A DNA stretch of 64,000 bases from Desmodesmus armatus (taxonomy: Eukaryota; Chlorophyta; Chlorophyceae; Sphaeropleales; Scenedesmaceae). The position numbers were made by a program, and so were the translations under genes. The stretch lies in contig VIIQ02000579.1 of NCBI GenBank assembly GCA_007449985.2, forward strand, positions 186,001-250,000, written 5' to 3'. Of the stretch, positions 61,980-64,000 are shown piece by piece. The stretch's first letter is position 1. Every line of letters starts with the position of its first letter. The notes beneath the pieces were generated by a model that saw only the letters and a list, made by a program, of their open reading frames with translations, had not been told where the DNA came from and did no database searches.

Positions 61980-62990
61980 GGCTCTGCAGCGGCTACCCAG
62001 CTTTGCCACTGACGCCGACCTGCAGCAGCAGCTGGCAGCGGAAGTGCTGACGGAGCCAGTCGACACACCTTACCGGCAGCAGCAGCAGCACCAGTCACTC
62101 GATCAGCAGCATTCGGGCCCCTTGCAGCAGCAGCAGCAGGTGTGTCAGGTGCGTTTCCCTGAGGGGTGGGGTTGGTGTTGCAGCAGGAGCCAACCTTACC
62201 CTCCAATGCTGTGGAAGCCCCACAGGCAGAGGCAGAGGCTGAAGCTGGGGGGACACGGCAGCAGCAGCAGCAGCAGCAGTGCCTGCGGTGGCGGCGGTGG
62301 CGGCAGCTGCACAGCAAGAGGGCCAAGCTGCAGCAGCACCAGCAGCAGCACAGGAAGTGGCCATAGGTGGTGTTGGCGGGGTGCCAGCAGCAGCTGTAGC
62401 AGCAGCAGGAGGGGGTGTGGCTGTTGAGCAGGGGCAGCAGCATGACCCAAGCGCTCCTGCAGCAGCAGCAGCAGTAGGAGGCGGCGTGCAGCTGCAGGCG
62501 GCCTCTAGTGGTGAACTGCAGCAGCAGCAGCAGCAGCAGCGGCCAGTGCTCAGGGCACCTGCAGCACCAGCCGCCACCACTGCTGCTGCTGCTGCTGCTG
62601 GCAGCAGCCTCTCCAGTGGTGTTGCCGGTGTGAGTGATGTCCAAAGCTCTGCTGCTGCTGCTGTTGGGCCTCCCTGGTTGCGGCTGGTGGTGTGTGCTGG
62701 GCCAGCAGCAGGGAAGCATTTTGAGGCACACACCTACAGGCAGGAGGTGAGCGGGGTGGGGGTGGGGGGGGGGATGCGGGTGGAGAGAGGGGGGGGGAGG
62801 TACGAGGAAAACGATGATTCTGTTAAATTGTAACAAGTGTTTGTCGGGCTGGTTGGTATGGAGGGAGGCGGGACGTTTGAGTGAGGCGGGCTGTCAGCTG
62901 CTGTGTCTTCTGCATGGTTTGTGAGGATGTCCATGCAGTGGGCTGTGTGCTCACAGACGTTTGTGCTGCTGCTGCTGCTGCTGCTGCTGC

Positions 62991-63027
<37 letters not shown>

Positions 63028-63687
63028 GCTGCCGCTGCTGCTGGTGGTTGCGCAGTTGGTGATAGGTCGCAGCGCCGTGTCGTGGGCGCCTATTCCCGAC
63101 CAGGAGGTGTCAGGCAAGCATGCATGGGTGCGCTGGAGCGACACACAACACTGCTGGCAGCTGGTGAGAGAATGGATTTTCTGGGCGCCGGGGGGGGTCC
63201 GCATGTGGATAGAGGCGCTGCGCTGTGCTGCATGTGTTGCGCATTCAGGCTGGTGCGGTCAGCACAGTGGTGCCTTGGCGATGGCATGCTCATCAGCCAA
63301 CAGGCCGACAGGCGGCATCCCCCCCCCCCCCCCTTTGAGGGAGGCAATCCGAAATGGGGGTCCCCCCCTCACCCTCTTATCCCCTCATCCCCAGCCCACC
63401 TCAACACACACCCACACACACGATCCCCCCCCCTCTTGTGTGCTGCTTGTTTTGTCCACTCAGGCTGATGCGGGCAGCCTGAACGGCACGTTTGTGAATG
63501 GCGTCTTGATCAGCCGCCCCAACAGGCAGCCAGGCGGCCCCACACCCCTCAAACACGGGGACACCCTGCACCTAGGCAGTATCACTCGAGCTGTCGTGGA
63601 GTGCAGCAGCAGCAGCAGCAGTCATGCTGCCAACAGCAGCAGTCTGGGTAGTCCCAGCAGCTTGCAACAGCAGCAGCTGCAGCCGCC

Positions 63688-63723
<36 letters not shown>

Positions 63724-63955
63724 TGGGAGTGAGGAGCGGGCAGGCAAGGGGGGCGAGGTTGGCCCTGGCAGCAGTGACAGCAGCAGGCGGCGGCTGCAGC
63801 AGCAGCAGCAGCATGGACACAGCAGCTTGGCAGCAGGCCATCACCAGCAGCAGCAGCAGCAGCAGCAGCACCTGGAGCATATGCACCGGGGTGACACCTG
63901 GGGTCCTGCTGCTGCTGCTCTACGCTGGCAGCACAACCACCACAGCCACCACCTT

Positions 63956-63989
<34 letters not shown>

Positions 63990-64000
63990 CACTGCTGACT
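59483..64000 (+). CDS. Gln/Ala-rich FHA-domain protein, 3' end outside the window
   Basis: Exon 1 (59483-59548) reads MLLWRLLGGGDDHDSDEEQ. A 125-base intron leads to exon 2 (59674 to 62139 or 62148), ~820 codons of Gln/Ser/Ala runs, probably disordered. The two donors 9 bases apart (GTGTGTCAG, GTGCGT) are both in phase. Exon 3 (62226-62746) starts AEAEAEAGG and ends in PWLRLVVCAGPAAGKHFEA; a frame change inside its CAG run (about 62262-62280) must be assumed. Exon 4 (63056-63163) reads LVIGRSAVSWAPI and EVSGKHAWVRW. Exon 5 (from 63464) reads ADAGSLNGTFVNGVLI and GDTLHLGS, then Gln/Ala runs to the window end. Together these give a full FHA domain: GR, SxxH-type and NG motifs that bind phosphothreonine. 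'EVSGKHA' and 'GSLNGT' are as in plant kinase-associated PP2C phosphatases, so a PP2C domain may follow outside the window; this is inference. Confidence 0.75.
61872..61978. repeat. CAG trinucleotide tracts (poly-Gln)
   Basis: Two CAG runs of about 12-13 units each within exon 2 of the FHA gene; many shorter runs occur from 60210 to 62550. The antisense reading gives the long poly-Leu/poly-Cys open frames on the minus strand, which are not genes. Confidence 0.9.
62963..63043. repeat. CTG tract before a splice acceptor
   Basis: About 25 CTG/CCG triplets in the intron directly before FHA exon 4 (acceptor at 63055). In the RNA this is a CUG repeat serving in place of a normal pyrimidine tract. 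Confidence 0.85.

Noticed and set aside
61691..62836. A 381-residue minus-strand protein rich in Cys, Ala and Leu
   Set aside because: It is the antisense of CAG/GCA repeats and of the FHA exon; no motifs of its own.

Overview
The window looks like nuclear DNA of a green alga, most likely a chlorophyte of the Chlorophyceae. The signs are GC-rich exons split by GT-AG introns, heavy CAG/GCA repeats giving poly-Gln and poly-Ala, long pure C and G tracts in introns, a TGTAA motif after some stop codons, and a plant-type SnRK1/AMPK catalytic subunit. The species cannot be named from the sequence. I see no bacterial, organellar or viral segment.

Layout. 1-7.1 kb: two same-strand genes with a C-terminal MYND zinc finger (the first enters from outside the window; the second carries a frameshift and an in-frame TGA). 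7.3-15.9 kb: a weak hypothetical gene, a decayed F-box/LRR copy interrupted by a SINE, and its better preserved paralogue at 13.4-15.9 kb. 17.2-17.7 kb: a full-length tRNA-derived SINE with 16-bp target-site duplications. 19.6-21.5 kb (minus): an LRR gene of a second subfamily. 22.9-26.2 kb (minus): the third MYND gene. 26.3-29.7 kb: mostly unresolved. 29.7-32.6 kb (plus): a multi-exon protein kinase with a possible N-terminal membrane segment. 33.6-41.5 kb (minus): a 13-exon SnRK1/AMPK-alpha gene whose 3' half holds decayed tandem copies of two of its exons. 42.0-43.2 kb (plus): a multi-pass membrane protein, divergent from SnRK1. 43.2-46.8 kb: TG-rich, no resolved gene. 46.8-50.1 kb (plus): an unrecognised multi-exon gene with a Gln/Ser-rich tail. 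53.4-59.0 kb (minus): two more LRR genes. 59.5-64 kb (plus, leaving the window): a very Gln/Ala-rich protein with a three-exon FHA domain resembling that of kinase-associated PP2C phosphatases.

The window mixes regulatory genes (SnRK1, a second kinase, an FHA protein) with two locally expanded families, MYND and F-box/LRR. Nothing shows that they form one pathway. The most notable patterns are: (i) G-runs toward the 5' half and C-runs just before the 3' splice site in many introns, on the sense strand whichever way the gene points; (ii) tandem duplication of single exons, in SnRK1 and in the 47-50 kb gene; (iii) a young SINE family; (iv) a shared last-exon module, beginning with Pro-Val-Trp, in both LRR subfamilies. 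Several otherwise intact genes carry one-base shifts in short homopolymers, which suggests assembly errors rather than gene death. Exon limits below were worked out by hand from splice consensus, reading phase and paralogue comparison.
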